Position numbers and translations under genes: made by a program. Below are positions 1 to 8,047 of a stretch of DNA of 64,000 nucleotides, piece by piece. How positions within the stretch are numbered: position 1 is the first letter of the stretch; the number at the start of each line of letters is the position of its first letter. A model generated the notes under the pieces. The model did no database searches, was not told the DNA's origin, and was given only the letters and a program-made list of their open reading frames with translations. This DNA is from Tenggerimyces flavus. Lineage in GTDB: Bacteria > Actinomycetota > Actinomycetes > Propionibacteriales > Actinopolymorphaceae. The stretch spans positions 3,906,001 through 3,970,000 of the forward strand of contig NZ_JAFBCM010000001.1 of NCBI RefSeq assembly GCF_016907715.1. Direction: 5' to 3'.

Positions 1-261
1 GCCGCCGGACTCCGCGACGGCGTGACCGCCAGCCGCGCGCTCGGCTACTCGCAGGTGCTCAGGTTCCTCGCCGAGGACCTGACCGAGGACGAGGCGCGCG
101 TGGAGACCGTCCGCGCGACGCGCCGGTTCGCCCGGCGGCAGGACTCCTGGTTCCGGCGTGACGACCGGATCCGGTGGCTGCCGTTCGACGCACCAGACCT
201 ACCCGAGCGCGCACTCGCCGCAGCCCCCACTTCACGGATGGACGAGAACGCGGCAGGGTAG
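1..261 (+). CDS. miaA: tRNA dimethylallyltransferase, C-terminal part
   Basis: The reading frame is open from base 1 and ends at TAG 259-261, so only the last 86 residues are present. MiaA transfers a dimethylallyl group to A37 of tRNAs that read UNN codons. The visible part holds the family's C-terminal signature: a GYSQVL stretch (the GYRQ/GYSQ motif before the last helices), then [15 protein letters not shown] and an IRWLPFDAP-like ending. The neighbouring dapF and hflX are usual miaA neighbours in actinobacteria, with ggt here inserted between them. The identification rests on motif and context. The P-loop half lies outside the window. Confidence 0.9.
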   Translation, partial: AAGLRDGVTASRALGYSQVLRFLAEDLTEDEARVETVRATRRFARRQDSWFRRDDRIRWLPFDAPDLPERALAAAPTSRMDENAAG

Positions 262-298
262 GACCCCTCTCAGTGGGACCTGGAGGGATGTGGGGCGG

Positions 299-2098
299 AT
301 GCGGACATTCAAGACGCGTGCCATCGTCGCGGGCGCTGCCGTACTGGCGCTGACCGGCGCGGGCATCGCGCCGGCGGCAGCCGGAACGAGCCACGGCGAC
401 GCGAAGGTGCCGGTGGCGAAGGGGTACGGCGGTGCGGTCAGCACGGTCGACCTGGACGCGACCAAGGCCGGCATCGAGGTGCTGCGCAAGGGCGGCAACG
501 CGGTCGACGCCGCGGTCGCCGCGGCCGCGACGCTCGGTGTGACCGAGCCGTTCTCCGCCGGCATCGGCGGTGGCGGCTTCTTCGTGTACTACAACGCGCG
601 TTCGGGCAAGGTGTCGACGATCGACGGCCGCGAGACGGCGCCCCGGAGCGCGACCGACCAGCTGTTCGTCGACCCCGCGACCGGCCTGCCGCTGGCGTTC
701 AACGACGCCCGCGGCAGTGGCCTGTCCGTCGGTACGCCCGGCACGCCGCTCACCTGGCAGCGCGCGCTCGACAAGTGGGGCACCTGGTCCCTGCGCAAGG
801 CGCTCAAGCCCGCGATCAAGGTCGCCGACAAGGGCTTCCTCGTCGACGCGACGTTCGCCTCGCAGGTCAACGAGAACAAGGCGCTGTTCGGCGACTTCGT
901 CCCGACGCGTGAGCTCTACCTGCCGGGTGGATCGGCGCCCGCGGTCGGCTCGGTGTTCACGAACCCCGACATGGCGGACACGTACCAGCAGATCGCCGAC
1001 CGCGGCGTCCGGACGATCTACGGCGGCCAGCTGGGCAAGGAGATCGTCGAGGCCGTCCAGCACCCGCCGGTCGCTCCGGAGACCACGCGGAACGTCCGCG
1101 CGGGCGACCTGTCGATCCGCGATCTTGCGAACTACAAGGCTCCGCTGCGTGAGCCGACCCGCGTGAGGTACCACGGGCTCGACGTCTTCAGCATGGGTCC
1201 GCCGTCGTCCGGTGGCTCGACGGTCGGCGAGATCCTCAACATCCTCGAGGCTTCCGACACCCCCGACGAGACCTCGGTGCTGCACGCCTACATCGAGGCC
1301 GCGTCGCTGGCGTTCGCCGACAGGAACCGGTACGTCGGAGACTCCGACTTCGTCGACGTACCGCTGCGCCAGCTGCTCTCGCAGGGCTTCGCCGACGAGC
1401 GCGCCTGCCTCATCGATCCCGCGCGGGCGTTGCCCAAGCCGCTCGCGCCAGGCGTACCGGACGGCCGCTACTCCGGCTGCGGCCAGCAGGCGGCGAAGGA
1501 GACCGGCAAGCAGAACGACGGCCAGTCCACGACGCACCTCACGACGTCCGACCGCTGGGGCAACGTGGTGTCGTACACGCTCACGATCGAGGCGACCGGC
1601 GGCTCCGGCATCGTCGTTCCGGGCCGTGGGTTCCTGCTGAACAACGAGCTGACCGACTTCAACTTCACGCCGACGCAAGGCGACGCGTTCGACCCGAACC
1701 TGCCCGGCCCGAACAAGCGGCCGCGCTCGTCGATGTCGCCGACGATCGTGCTGAAGAACGGCAAACCGTTCGTCGCGCTCGGCAGCCCCGGCGGCGCGAC
1801 GATCATCGGCACCGTGTCGCAGACGTTGGTCAACCGGGTCGACCTGGACATGACGCTGCCCGAGGCACTCGCGGCGCCGCGGGTGTCGGCGCGGAACGCG
1901 GTGACGCAGGCGGAGCCCGCGTTCATCGCCTCGCCCGTCGGACAGGCGCTCGTGGCCAAGCAGCACGTATTCAGCTCGGTCGCGGAGATCGGCGCGGCGA
2001 CCGCGATCGAGTTCGGGCGGCACGGCTTCGTGACGTCCGTCGCCGAACCGACGCGTCGTGGTGGTGGCTCCGCGATGGTGGCTTGGCCAGTGAAATAA
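299..2098 (+). CDS. ggt: Secreted gamma-glutamyltranspeptidase (glutathione hydrolase family)
   Basis: This 599-residue proenzyme belongs to the Ntn-hydrolase family. Members cleave or transfer the gamma-glutamyl group of glutathione and similar peptides after self-cleavage into large and small subunits. The ATG at 299 is chosen because it starts a clear signal peptide (MRTFKTR, then an Ala/Leu/Val-rich core ending near residue 28); longer in-frame starts only add non-signal sequence inside miaA. The processing and nucleophile threonine is Thr411, first of the TTH motif, followed by NVVSYTLTIE. A PSSGG segment and an SSMSPTI segment, both typical of the family, are also present. Length is normal. 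It sits 37 bp after miaA and 10 bp before dapF. Actinomycetes use mycothiol rather than glutathione, so the natural substrate may be another gamma-glutamyl compound. Confidence 0.93.
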   Translation: MRTFKTRAIVAGAAVLALTGAGIAPAAAGTSHGDAKVPVAKGYGGAVSTVDLDATKAGIEVLRKGGNAVDAAVAAAATLGVTEPFSAGIGGGGFFVYYNARSGKVSTIDGRETAPRSATDQLFVDPATGLPLAFNDARGSGLSVGTPGTPLTWQRALDKWGTWSLRKALKPAIKVADKGFLVDATFASQVNENKALFGDFVPTRELYLPGGSAPAVGSVFTNPDMADTYQQIADRGVRTIYGGQLGKEIVEAVQHPPVAPETTRNVRAGDLSIRDLANYKAPLREPTRVRYHGLDVFSMGPPSSGGSTVGEILNILEASDTPDETSVLHAYIEAASLAFADRNRYVGDSDFVDVPLRQLLSQGFADERACLIDPARALPKPLAPGVPDGRYSGCGQQAAKETGKQNDGQSTTHLTTSDRWGNVVSYTLTIEATGGSGIVVPGRGFLLNNELTDFNFTPTQGDAFDPNLPGPNKRPRSSMSPTIVLKNGKPFVALGSPGGATIIGTVSQTLVNRVDLDMTLPEALAAPRVSARNAVTQAEPAFIASPVGQALVAKQHVFSSVAEIGAATAIEFGRHGFVTSVAEPTRRGGGSAMVAWPVK

Positions 2099-2108
2099 CC
2101 TTGGCGGC

Positions 2109-2933
2109 ATGAACTGGGTCAAGGGGCACGGCACCGAGAACGACTTTGTGCTGCTCCACGACCCGGACGGCACCGAGTTTCCCGACCTCGACGCCGCGAC
2201 CGTACGGGCGCTCTGCGACCGGCGGCGCGGAGTCGGGGCGGACGGAGTGCTGCGCGTGGTCCGTACAGACGCTCTGACCGATGGTGCGCCGTGGGTCGAC
2301 GAGGCGGACTGGTTCATGGACTTCCGCAACGCCGACGGCTCGACCGGCGAGATGTGCGGCAACGGCGTACGCGTGTTCGCCCACTACCTCGCCGAGTTGG
2401 GGCTGGTCTCCCGTACCGGCACGGTGCCGATCGCGACCCGGGCGGGGCTGCGGCCGGTGCGGTTCGAGGCGGACGGGCAGCTGACCGTCGACATGGGCGT
2501 GCCGGGGCTCCCGGGGCCGGACGACATCAAGGTCACCGCTTCCGGGCGGTCCTGGTCGGCGGTTTCGGTGGATATGGGCAACCCGCACGCGGTGGCGTTC
2601 GTCGACACCCTCGACGACCCGGGCGCGCTGGTCGAGCAGCCGACGTGGGAACCGCCGAGCGCTTTCCCGGTGGGCGTGAACATCGAGTTCGTGGTGCGGC
2701 GCGGGCCTCAGCACGTGGCGCTGCGGGTGCACGAGCGCGGGGTGGGGGAGACCCGTTCCTGCGGTACGGGGGCCTGCGCGGCCGCCGCGGTGGCCGCGTC
2801 GGCCGACGGGCCGGCTGAGGCGTACCAGGTGGACGTGCCGGGGGGATCCCTGACGATCACGTTCCTGCCGAACGGGCACGTGGAGATGACCGGCCCCGCG
2901 GTGCTCACGCTCCGTGGCGAAGTGGTTCCCTGA
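2109..2933 (+). CDS. dapF: Diaminopimelate epimerase
   Basis: This 274-residue cytoplasmic enzyme interconverts LL- and meso-diaminopimelate, the step that supplies meso-DAP for lysine and peptidoglycan. The two catalytic cysteines are visible: Cys83 in the EMCGNGVRVF motif and Cys218 in ETRSCGTGACAAA. The N-terminal KGHGTENDFVLL is a family hallmark. Length is typical. The gene starts 10 bp after ggt, so co-transcription is possible. A small perfect hairpin follows the stop codon. Confidence 0.96.
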   Translation: MNWVKGHGTENDFVLLHDPDGTEFPDLDAATVRALCDRRRGVGADGVLRVVRTDALTDGAPWVDEADWFMDFRNADGSTGEMCGNGVRVFAHYLAELGLVSRTGTVPIATRAGLRPVRFEADGQLTVDMGVPGLPGPDDIKVTASGRSWSAVSVDMGNPHAVAFVDTLDDPGALVEQPTWEPPSAFPVGVNIEFVVRRGPQHVALRVHERGVGETRSCGTGACAAAAVAASADGPAEAYQVDVPGGSLTITFLPNGHVEMTGPAVLTLRGEVVP

Positions 2934-2951
2934 GGCTGGCTGGGGTAGATG

Positions 2952-2977
2952 TCCTCCCAGAGGATGACCTGGGAGGA
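2952..2977 (+). terminator. Hairpin downstream of dapF
   Basis: Perfect 9-bp arms TCCTCCCAG and CTGGGAGGA enclose an 8-base loop, 18 bp after the dapF stop. No T-run follows. A terminator or 3'-end stabiliser for dapF is the likely role. The gap 2934-3307 otherwise holds only the doubtful small ORF at 3026-3193. Confidence 0.55.
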
Positions 2978-3025
2978 GACCTTGGACCGAAGAGGAATGT
3001 CGGTGGTCACGCCTAATGTGAGGGC

Positions 3026-3193
3026 ATGGCCGCGATCAGGATTCCGGAGCAGCGAGACGCTTCTCGCGAGGAGCGGCGCGCTGTCGTTCTCCGGACCGTG
3101 CGAGCCCGCCAGGCCGCTCACCGCGCTCGCGAGTCCGCGGCGCAGCGTACGGCCCACCTTCTTCGCTCCGTCGCTTACACAGAGTCCCATTAA
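3026..3193 (+). CDS. Possible small Arg/Ala-rich protein (55 aa)
   Basis: An ATG preceded by GTGAGGGC opens a 55-codon frame ending in TAA at 3191-3193. The peptide begins MAAIRIPEQRDASREERRAVV and is very rich in arginine and alanine, with a pattern that could form one long basic helix. About 70 percent of third positions are G or C, lower than in the neighbouring genes, so coding is uncertain. It occupies the 374-bp gap between dapF and hflX, where the other frames look random. No family was recognised. Confidence 0.3.
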   Translation: MAAIRIPEQRDASREERRAVVLRTVRARQAAHRARESAAQRTAHLLRSVAYTESH

Positions 3194-3307
3194 GTGGCGT
3201 GCATTGCGCTGGCAGTCGTGTCATCCTTCTCGACATGAAGCTGTGAGGGGAATCCGCCGCGTGCCGGCGGTGTTGACGCAACTAGTCCTGCCATCAACTG
3301 GAGAGAT

Positions 3308-4747
3308 GTGTCTGTAGATCCCTATCGCACCCCTGACTCAGAGTTTCCCGTGCCTTTCGAGCAGCTCGACGACCCCGCGACGGGGGAGCTGGATCTCGAA
3401 GATCGCCAAGCGCTTCGCCGGGTTGCCGGATTCAGTACCGAGCTCGCGGACATCACCGAGGTCGAGTACCGGCAGCTGCAGCTCGAACGTGTCGTGCTCG
3501 TGGGCGTCTGGACCGAAGGAACCGCTGACGATGCCGAGAACTCCCTGCGAGAGCTGAAGCTGCTCGCGGAGACGGCCGGCTCGGAGGTTCTGGACGGCCT
3601 CATTCAGCGGCGTTCGCGGCCCGACCCGGCGACGTACATCGGTCGAGGCAAGGTCGAAGACCTCCGTGACTCAGTGCTGGAGAGCGGCGCCGACACCGTC
3701 ATCTGCGACGGTGAGCTGAGCCCTGCCCAGCTGCGTACGTTGGAAGAACGCACCAAGGTCAAGGTCATCGACCGGACCGCGTTGATCCTCGACATCTTCG
3801 CCCAGCACGCGAAGAGCAAAGAGGGCAAGGCGCAGGTCGAGCTCGCGCAGCTGTCGTACTTCCTTCCCCGCTTGCGTGGTTGGGGTGGCAACCTGTCCCG
3901 ACAGGGCGGTGGAGCCGGTGGCGGTGGCGGCAACGGCGGCGTGGGTCTGCGCGGTCCTGGTGAGACCAAGCTCGAGATCGACCGGCGGCGCATTCGTACG
4001 CGGATGGCCAAGCTGCGCAGGCAGATCGCGGACATGGCACCGGCGCGGGCGACGAAACGGCTGAACCGTAAGAGGAACGCCGTTCCGTCGGTCGCGATCG
4101 CCGGGTACACCAACGCGGGCAAGTCCTCGTTGCTCAACCGGCTCACCGGAGCAGGCGTGCTGGTCGAGGACGCGTTGTTCGCGACGTTGGACCCGACGAC
4201 GCGTCGGGCGGCGACGCCGGACGGGAAGCTGTTCACGCTGACCGACACGGTGGGCTTCGTACGGCACCTGCCGCACGAGCTCGTCGAGGCGTTCCGTTCC
4301 ACGCTGGAAGAAGTCGCGCAGGCCGACGTGGTCGTGCATGTGGTCGACGGCTCCAACCCGGACCCCGAGGGTCAGATCTCGGCCGTCCGCGAGGTGCTGT
4401 CCGACGCGGGCGCCGGCGACCTGCCGGAGATCATCGCGATCAACAAGGCCGACGTGGCCGACGCCCTCACCATCGCCCGCCTCCGCCGCCACGAGCCCCG
4501 CACGGTCGTGGTGTCGGCGAAGACAGGCGAAGGCGTGGCGGAGCTGCTCTCGATGATCGCCGAGGCGCTGCCGCGGCCCGACATCGAGGTCGACGCACTG
4601 GTCCCGTACGCCCGCGGCGACATCGTCGCGAAGGTGCACGAACGCGGCGAGGTGCTCTCCCTGGAACACACCGCCGACGGCACCCGCCTCAAGGCCCGGG
4701 TCGACCCAGCCCTGGCCGCCGACCTGAACGGCTATCAGCTCGCCTGA
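3308..4747 (+). CDS. hflX: GTPase HflX
   Basis: HflX (479 aa) is a translation-factor GTPase that binds the 50S subunit and splits stalled ribosomes under stress. The N-terminal HflX domain is followed by a glycine-rich linker (about residues 197-212) and the GPGETKLE motif. The G domain contains GYTNAGKSS (P-loop, near residue 266), DTVGF (G3), NKAD (G4) and SAKTGE (G5). The GTG at 3308 is preceded by GGAGAG and gives an N-terminus of normal length. A strong hairpin follows the stop codon. The gene is convergent with the ArsR-type gene. Confidence 0.96.
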   Translation: MSVDPYRTPDSEFPVPFEQLDDPATGELDLEDRQALRRVAGFSTELADITEVEYRQLQLERVVLVGVWTEGTADDAENSLRELKLLAETAGSEVLDGLIQRRSRPDPATYIGRGKVEDLRDSVLESGADTVICDGELSPAQLRTLEERTKVKVIDRTALILDIFAQHAKSKEGKAQVELAQLSYFLPRLRGWGGNLSRQGGGAGGGGGNGGVGLRGPGETKLEIDRRRIRTRMAKLRRQIADMAPARATKRLNRKRNAVPSVAIAGYTNAGKSSLLNRLTGAGVLVEDALFATLDPTTRRAATPDGKLFTLTDTVGFVRHLPHELVEAFRSTLEEVAQADVVVHVVDGSNPDPEGQISAVREVLSDAGAGDLPEIIAINKADVADALTIARLRRHEPRTVVVSAKTGEGVAELLSMIAEALPRPDIEVDALVPYARGDIVAKVHERGEVLSLEHTADGTRLKARVDPALAADLNGYQLA

Positions 4748-4769
4748 GCTGGCTGACTGCCAAGTCGAG

Positions 4770-4800
4770 AAGGGCACTTTCCCCTGTGGAAGGTGCCCTT
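4770..4800. terminator. Terminator between hflX and the ArsR-type gene
   Basis: Thirteen-base arms, AAGGGCACTTTCC and GGAAGGTGCCCTT with one G-T wobble, surround a 5-base loop. It lies between the convergent stop codons of hflX and the ArsR-type gene and could serve both strands. Confidence 0.75.
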
Positions 4801-4803
4801 CCG

Positions 4804-5772
4804 CTATGTCCGGCCGGCGAGCAGGCTGTCGCCGAGGTCGGTGCGGCGGTAGAGGACCGTACGGCCGTCGCGGCGGGAGGAGACGACTCCGGCGGCGTGC
4901 AGGGTCTTCAGGTGCACACTCAACGTGGGCGCTGTCAGGTTGAGCTGGCAGGCTAGCTGGGTCGTCGACATCGGCAGGTCCAGCTGCGCCACGATCGCCG
5001 CGCGCGAACGACCGAGCAGGTCGGCGAGCGGGGAGTCCGAGGTCGCGGGCGTCGTCTCCCACAGCCGGCCGATGCCCCGGGGCGAGTACGTGACCGTCGG
5101 CTGGTGCGGAAGCGCCGTCAACACCAGCACGTCCGGCCAGGCGAACACGCACGGCACCAACAGCAGCCCCCGGCCGCCGAGCTCGGTCTGGCCGCAGTAC
5201 GCCTTCGTGACCAGCAGCGTGTCGTGCCGCAGCCCGACCAGCGGATGCAGCGTCCGGAACAGCTGGTCCACTCCGCCCGACGCGAGCTCCTCCATCCGGT
5301 AGGCCAGATCGGCCTGCAACAACGCACGGACCCGGGACCAGTACGGCTCGACCGCCACCGCCCAGTACCGCGACAGCTCCGCCGCGATCGTCCGCAGCGC
5401 CGAAGCCGGCGAGGCGATCAGCCGGTCGAGCACCGGGCTCGGCTGCGACACGGACAGCATCTCCAGATCCGTCGCGACGTGCTTCAACGGCGTCGCCGAC
5501 AGGTCGCGCAGCCCGGCCTCGAACGACGACGAGCGGCGGGTCGGCGCCGGGGTCAGGAAGTCGGGGATGTACCCGGTCGCGGGCACCAGCGCGGACAGCA
5601 CTTCGAGGTCCAGTGCGGCCAGCCGGGGACGTACGTCGCGCAGCCACGGCCCGTGCAGCCCGTTCGCCGCCGAGCCCGCCAACGTCCGCAGGCTCGTCAC
5701 GGTCTCCCACACGGGTGAGAACGCGAACCGGATCCGGCTGAGGTCCGCCGGCGACAGGTCGAGCTCGATCAC
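4804..5772 (-). CDS. ArsR-type transcriptional regulator with DUF5937-like N-terminal domain
   Basis: This 322-residue protein has a long N-terminal effector-like region beginning MIELDLSPADLSRIRFAFSP, typical of actinobacterial regulators annotated DUF5937. A C-terminal winged helix follows: STTQLACQLNLTAPTLSVHLKTLHAAGVV, then the wing SRRDGRTVLYRRT. No metal-binding cysteine motif of classic ArsR proteins is seen, so the ligand is probably a small organic molecule. The gene is divergent from an MFS exporter, with a perfect 10-bp inverted repeat in the 72-bp gap. This suggests autoregulation and control of the exporter. Confidence 0.85.
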   Translation of the reverse strand: MIELDLSPADLSRIRFAFSPVWETVTSLRTLAGSAANGLHGPWLRDVRPRLAALDLEVLSALVPATGYIPDFLTPAPTRRSSSFEAGLRDLSATPLKHVATDLEMLSVSQPSPVLDRLIASPASALRTIAAELSRYWAVAVEPYWSRVRALLQADLAYRMEELASGGVDQLFRTLHPLVGLRHDTLLVTKAYCGQTELGGRGLLLVPCVFAWPDVLVLTALPHQPTVTYSPRGIGRLWETTPATSDSPLADLLGRSRAAIVAQLDLPMSTTQLACQLNLTAPTLSVHLKTLHAAGVVSSRRDGRTVLYRRTDLGDSLLAGRT

Positions 5773-5787
5773 CCCACCGAGCGTACG

Positions 5788-5815
5788 CGACGATTAGGCG
5801 AGGCTCTAATCGTCG
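5788..5815. promoter_or_regulatory. Perfect inverted repeat, probable operator of the ArsR-type regulator
   Basis: CGACGATTAG and CTAATCGTCG form a perfect 10-bp inverted repeat with an 8-base spacer. It lies 15 bp upstream of the regulator start and 29 bp upstream of the exporter start. Position and symmetry fit a dimeric winged-helix repressor site controlling both genes. Confidence 0.6.
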
Positions 5816-5844
5816 ACAGCGAAGATCACCGCCGGCAGCCTGGT

Positions 5845-7053
5845 GTGGTGAGTGAAACGGAGACGCTGACGCCCGCCGGGCGGCAACGGTTGCCGCTGCC
5901 GTTCTGGGCGCTCTGGGCGTGCCAACTGATCAACCGGGTCGGCGGATTCGTGCTGCCGTTCCTCGTCCTCTACCTCACCCAGGAACAGCATCTGACCGCA
6001 GCGATGGCCGGTGCGATCGCCGCCGCGGTCGGTGCCGGGTCGGTCGTCTCCAGCCTGCTCGGCGGCTGGATGACCGACCACGTCGGGCGGCGGCGTACGT
6101 TGATCGTCGGCTTCCTCGGTACTGGGCTGGCGATGATCGCGCTCGGCTCGGTGGACACGCTGCCGCTGATCTGGGTGGCGGCTTTCCTCGTCGGCGTCAT
6201 GGCCGACCTGTTCCGCCCGGCCAGCTCCGCGCTGGTGGCGGATCTCCTCGGTCCGGAGGCGCGGGTTCGTGCGTACGCGTTGCTGTTCTGGGCGGTGAAC
6301 CTCGGCTTCTCCATCTCGACGCTGAGCGCGGGCATCCTCGCCTCGTTCGGCTTCGGGTTGCTGTTCTGGCTGAACGCCGCGGCCTGCGCGATCGCCGCGA
6401 TCGTGATCTGGCGGCTCGTCCCCGAGACGAAGCCGGAGCGCGATCCGGACGAGCCGCGCCGCGGCTTCGTGGCGGTCGCGTCCCGCGACACCGTGCTGCT
6501 GTTGCTCCTCGTGGTCTCGATTGTCTATGCGAGCCTGTACTTCCAGGCGTACTCGAGCCTCCCGCTCGCGATGGCGGCCGACGGGCTGAGCAACGCGACG
6601 TACGGCATCGTGATCGCGCTCAACGGCGCCGCGATCGTGGTCGTGCAGCCGTTCCTCGTCCGCGTGATGCCGCGCTTCGACCGCAGCCGGGTGGCCGGCG
6701 GATCGATGCTGCTGGTCGGGATCGGCTTCGGCATCGGGGCGTTCGTGGACAGCGCGGTTGGCTACGGCGTGTCCGTCGTCGTGTGGACGCTCGGCGAGAT
6801 TGGCGTGACGAGCGTGCTGATGGGGCTGTACGCGGACCTCGCGCCGGTGGACCTGCGCGGGCGGTACCTCGGGCTGGCGGGCTTCACCTGGTCGGTCGGC
6901 ACGATCATCGGACCGCTCGCGGGAACGGCGGTGTTCGGAACGTTCGGCCCAGTCACGTTGTGGATCGGCTGCGCAGTCGTCGGCGCGGTGTGCTGCGTGG
7001 CTCAGCTGCTGATCGGCCCCGCGCTACGTCGCCGCGCCCTGGTGCCGGCATGA
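5845..7053 (+). CDS. MFS transporter (12 TM, drug-efflux type)
   Basis: This 402-residue polytopic membrane protein is a major facilitator. The loop 2-3 motif reads GGWMTDHVGRRRTLIVG, the classic MFS signature A, and about twelve hydrophobic segments can be counted. It resembles MdtH/YdeE-like proton-driven multidrug exporters; the substrate is unknown. Two adjacent GTG codons (5845 and 5848) could start it and neither has a strong Shine-Dalgarno sequence. It probably answers to the divergent ArsR-type regulator. Its TGA overlaps the next ATG by 4 bp, so the SnoaL-like gene is translationally coupled. Confidence 0.93.
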   Translation: MVSETETLTPAGRQRLPLPFWALWACQLINRVGGFVLPFLVLYLTQEQHLTAAMAGAIAAAVGAGSVVSSLLGGWMTDHVGRRRTLIVGFLGTGLAMIALGSVDTLPLIWVAAFLVGVMADLFRPASSALVADLLGPEARVRAYALLFWAVNLGFSISTLSAGILASFGFGLLFWLNAAACAIAAIVIWRLVPETKPERDPDEPRRGFVAVASRDTVLLLLLVVSIVYASLYFQAYSSLPLAMAADGLSNATYGIVIALNGAAIVVVQPFLVRVMPRFDRSRVAGGSMLLVGIGFGIGAFVDSAVGYGVSVVVWTLGEIGVTSVLMGLYADLAPVDLRGRYLGLAGFTWSVGTIIGPLAGTAVFGTFGPVTLWIGCAVVGAVCCVAQLLIGPALRRRALVPA

Positions 7054-7412
7054 CGCCGCGCGAGGTCCTGCAGACGATCGCGGCCGCCTGGTGTTCGCGT
7101 CCTGCCGACGCGGCCGCGTACTTCACCGAGGACGCGCTCTACCTCGAGCCGCCGGACAAGCAGCGCTACGTCGGCCGCGCGGCGCTCGCCGAGTTCTTCG
7201 GCGAGGAGCCGCTGCGGATGGAGTGGCACGGTCTCGCGTACGACGAGGCGTCCCGGACGGCGTACGGCGAGTACACGTTCCGAGGCGGCAACCAGTACCA
7301 CGGCGTGGTCATCGCGACCTTCCGCAACGGGCTGGTCGCGTCGTGGCGGGAGTACCAGTACGAGAGCGACCTGCCGTTCGAGGACTTCGCAAGCGGTCAG
7401 GGCCGGTCGTAG
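7050..7412 (+). CDS. SnoaL/NTF2-like small protein
   Basis: This 120-residue protein begins MTPREVLQTIAAAWCSRPADA with the alpha+beta pattern of the NTF2/SnoaL fold: an N-terminal helix, DALYLEPPDKQRYVGRAALAEFF, and C-terminal strands GVVIATFRNGLVASWREYQ. Such proteins act as small cyclases, isomerases or ligand-binding proteins; no catalytic residue pattern is specific enough to choose. It overlaps the exporter by ATGA and probably belongs to the same ArsR-controlled unit. Its 3' end overlaps the convergent toxin-like gene by 16 bp. Confidence 0.75.
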   Translation: MTPREVLQTIAAAWCSRPADAAAYFTEDALYLEPPDKQRYVGRAALAEFFGEEPLRMEWHGLAYDEASRTAYGEYTFRGGNQYHGVVIATFRNGLVASWREYQYESDLPFEDFASGQGRS

Positions 7413-7708
7413 ATCTCGTGCGTGCCGATCCGCCGCCACACAAGGACAGGATCGCCTTCGTCGTCAGACTCGAGGTGGAATGTGGCGCGGCCGTCCGGCC
7501 CAGTGAAGCTCCACGTCAGCGAGTAGATCGACGTGTCGGCGATCCGATGGATGCGTAACCGAGTCGGCCACGGCGGGTTTCCAGTGAAGGCGCCTGAGTC
7601 GACCGCGGGCAGAAAGTGCTCGTGAAGGGCTGCGCGAAAGAGCTTCTTGTGCTCCCGCGGTAGCCGCGCATACTCGCGATCGAACACCGGTTGCGTGTCG
7701 AGCTTCAT
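7397..7708 (-). CDS. RelE/ParE-like toxin candidate
   Basis: This 103-residue basic protein starts MKLDTQPVFDREYARLPREHKK, a common beginning for RelE/ParE-superfamily toxins. A central RLRIHRIADTSIYSLTWSF strand region and a C-terminal VLVWRRIGTHEIYDRP strand fit the fold, where a late HEIYD-like strand is typical. Its ATG overlaps the stop codon of the upstream AbrB-type gene by 4 bp, the usual antitoxin-first order. mRNA-interferase activity is inferred, not shown. Confidence 0.65.
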   Translation of the reverse strand: MKLDTQPVFDREYARLPREHKKLFRAALHEHFLPAVDSGAFTGNPPWPTRLRIHRIADTSIYSLTWSFTGPDGRATFHLESDDEGDPVLVWRRIGTHEIYDRP

Positions 7709-8019
7709 GCCTCGTCGGTCGCCTCGTCGAGCCGATCGAGGTGGGCGAGGAAGTCGGCACTCGTCTCATGCCTGGTGCGCCGACCAGCCGCGAGTTCCTC
7801 GTCGACCTCGCGTTCCTTGGCCTGCCATTCCTTGGACCAGAACCAGGTCTCGTCGACTCGTACCGCAAGGTGAGGGACGAGAACGATCTCCCCATCACGA
7901 ACGATGATCTCCACCTGCGCGCCGGGCTTGTCCAGTCCGAACTCCCGCCTGACCTGGGCAGGGATCGTCACCGTCCCGTTCTTGGGCTGGACTGCGGCGA
8001 AGGCGACATGCTTTTCCAT
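7705..8019 (-). CDS. AbrB/MazE-type antitoxin-like DNA-binding protein
   Basis: This 104-residue protein has an N-terminal swapped-hairpin AbrB (SpoVT) domain, residues 8-50: VQPKNGTVTIPAQVRREFGLDKPGAQVEIIVRDGEI is the standard pattern. The acidic, charged C-terminal tail (residues 60-104) could wrap and neutralise a toxin. It is translationally coupled to the RelE-like gene. Such antitoxins usually repress their own promoter, here in the 28-bp gap before the rhomboid gene or further upstream. Confidence 0.8.
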   Translation of the reverse strand: MEKHVAFAAVQPKNGTVTIPAQVRREFGLDKPGAQVEIIVRDGEIVLVPHLAVRVDETWFWSKEWQAKEREVDEELAAGRRTRHETSADFLAHLDRLDEATDEA

Positions 8020-8047
8020 AAAGCCAAGATACCAGGAATCTCGGATC

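Noticed and set aside
59-2362. Minus-strand open frame of 767 codons opposite miaA, ggt and dapF
   Set aside because: It is low-complexity Arg/Asp-rich sequence caused by high GC; the plus strand carries three recognised genes.
2949-3317. 122-codon plus-strand frame covering the dapF-hflX gap
   Set aside because: It includes the dapF hairpin and runs over the hflX start; its composition is not gene-like.
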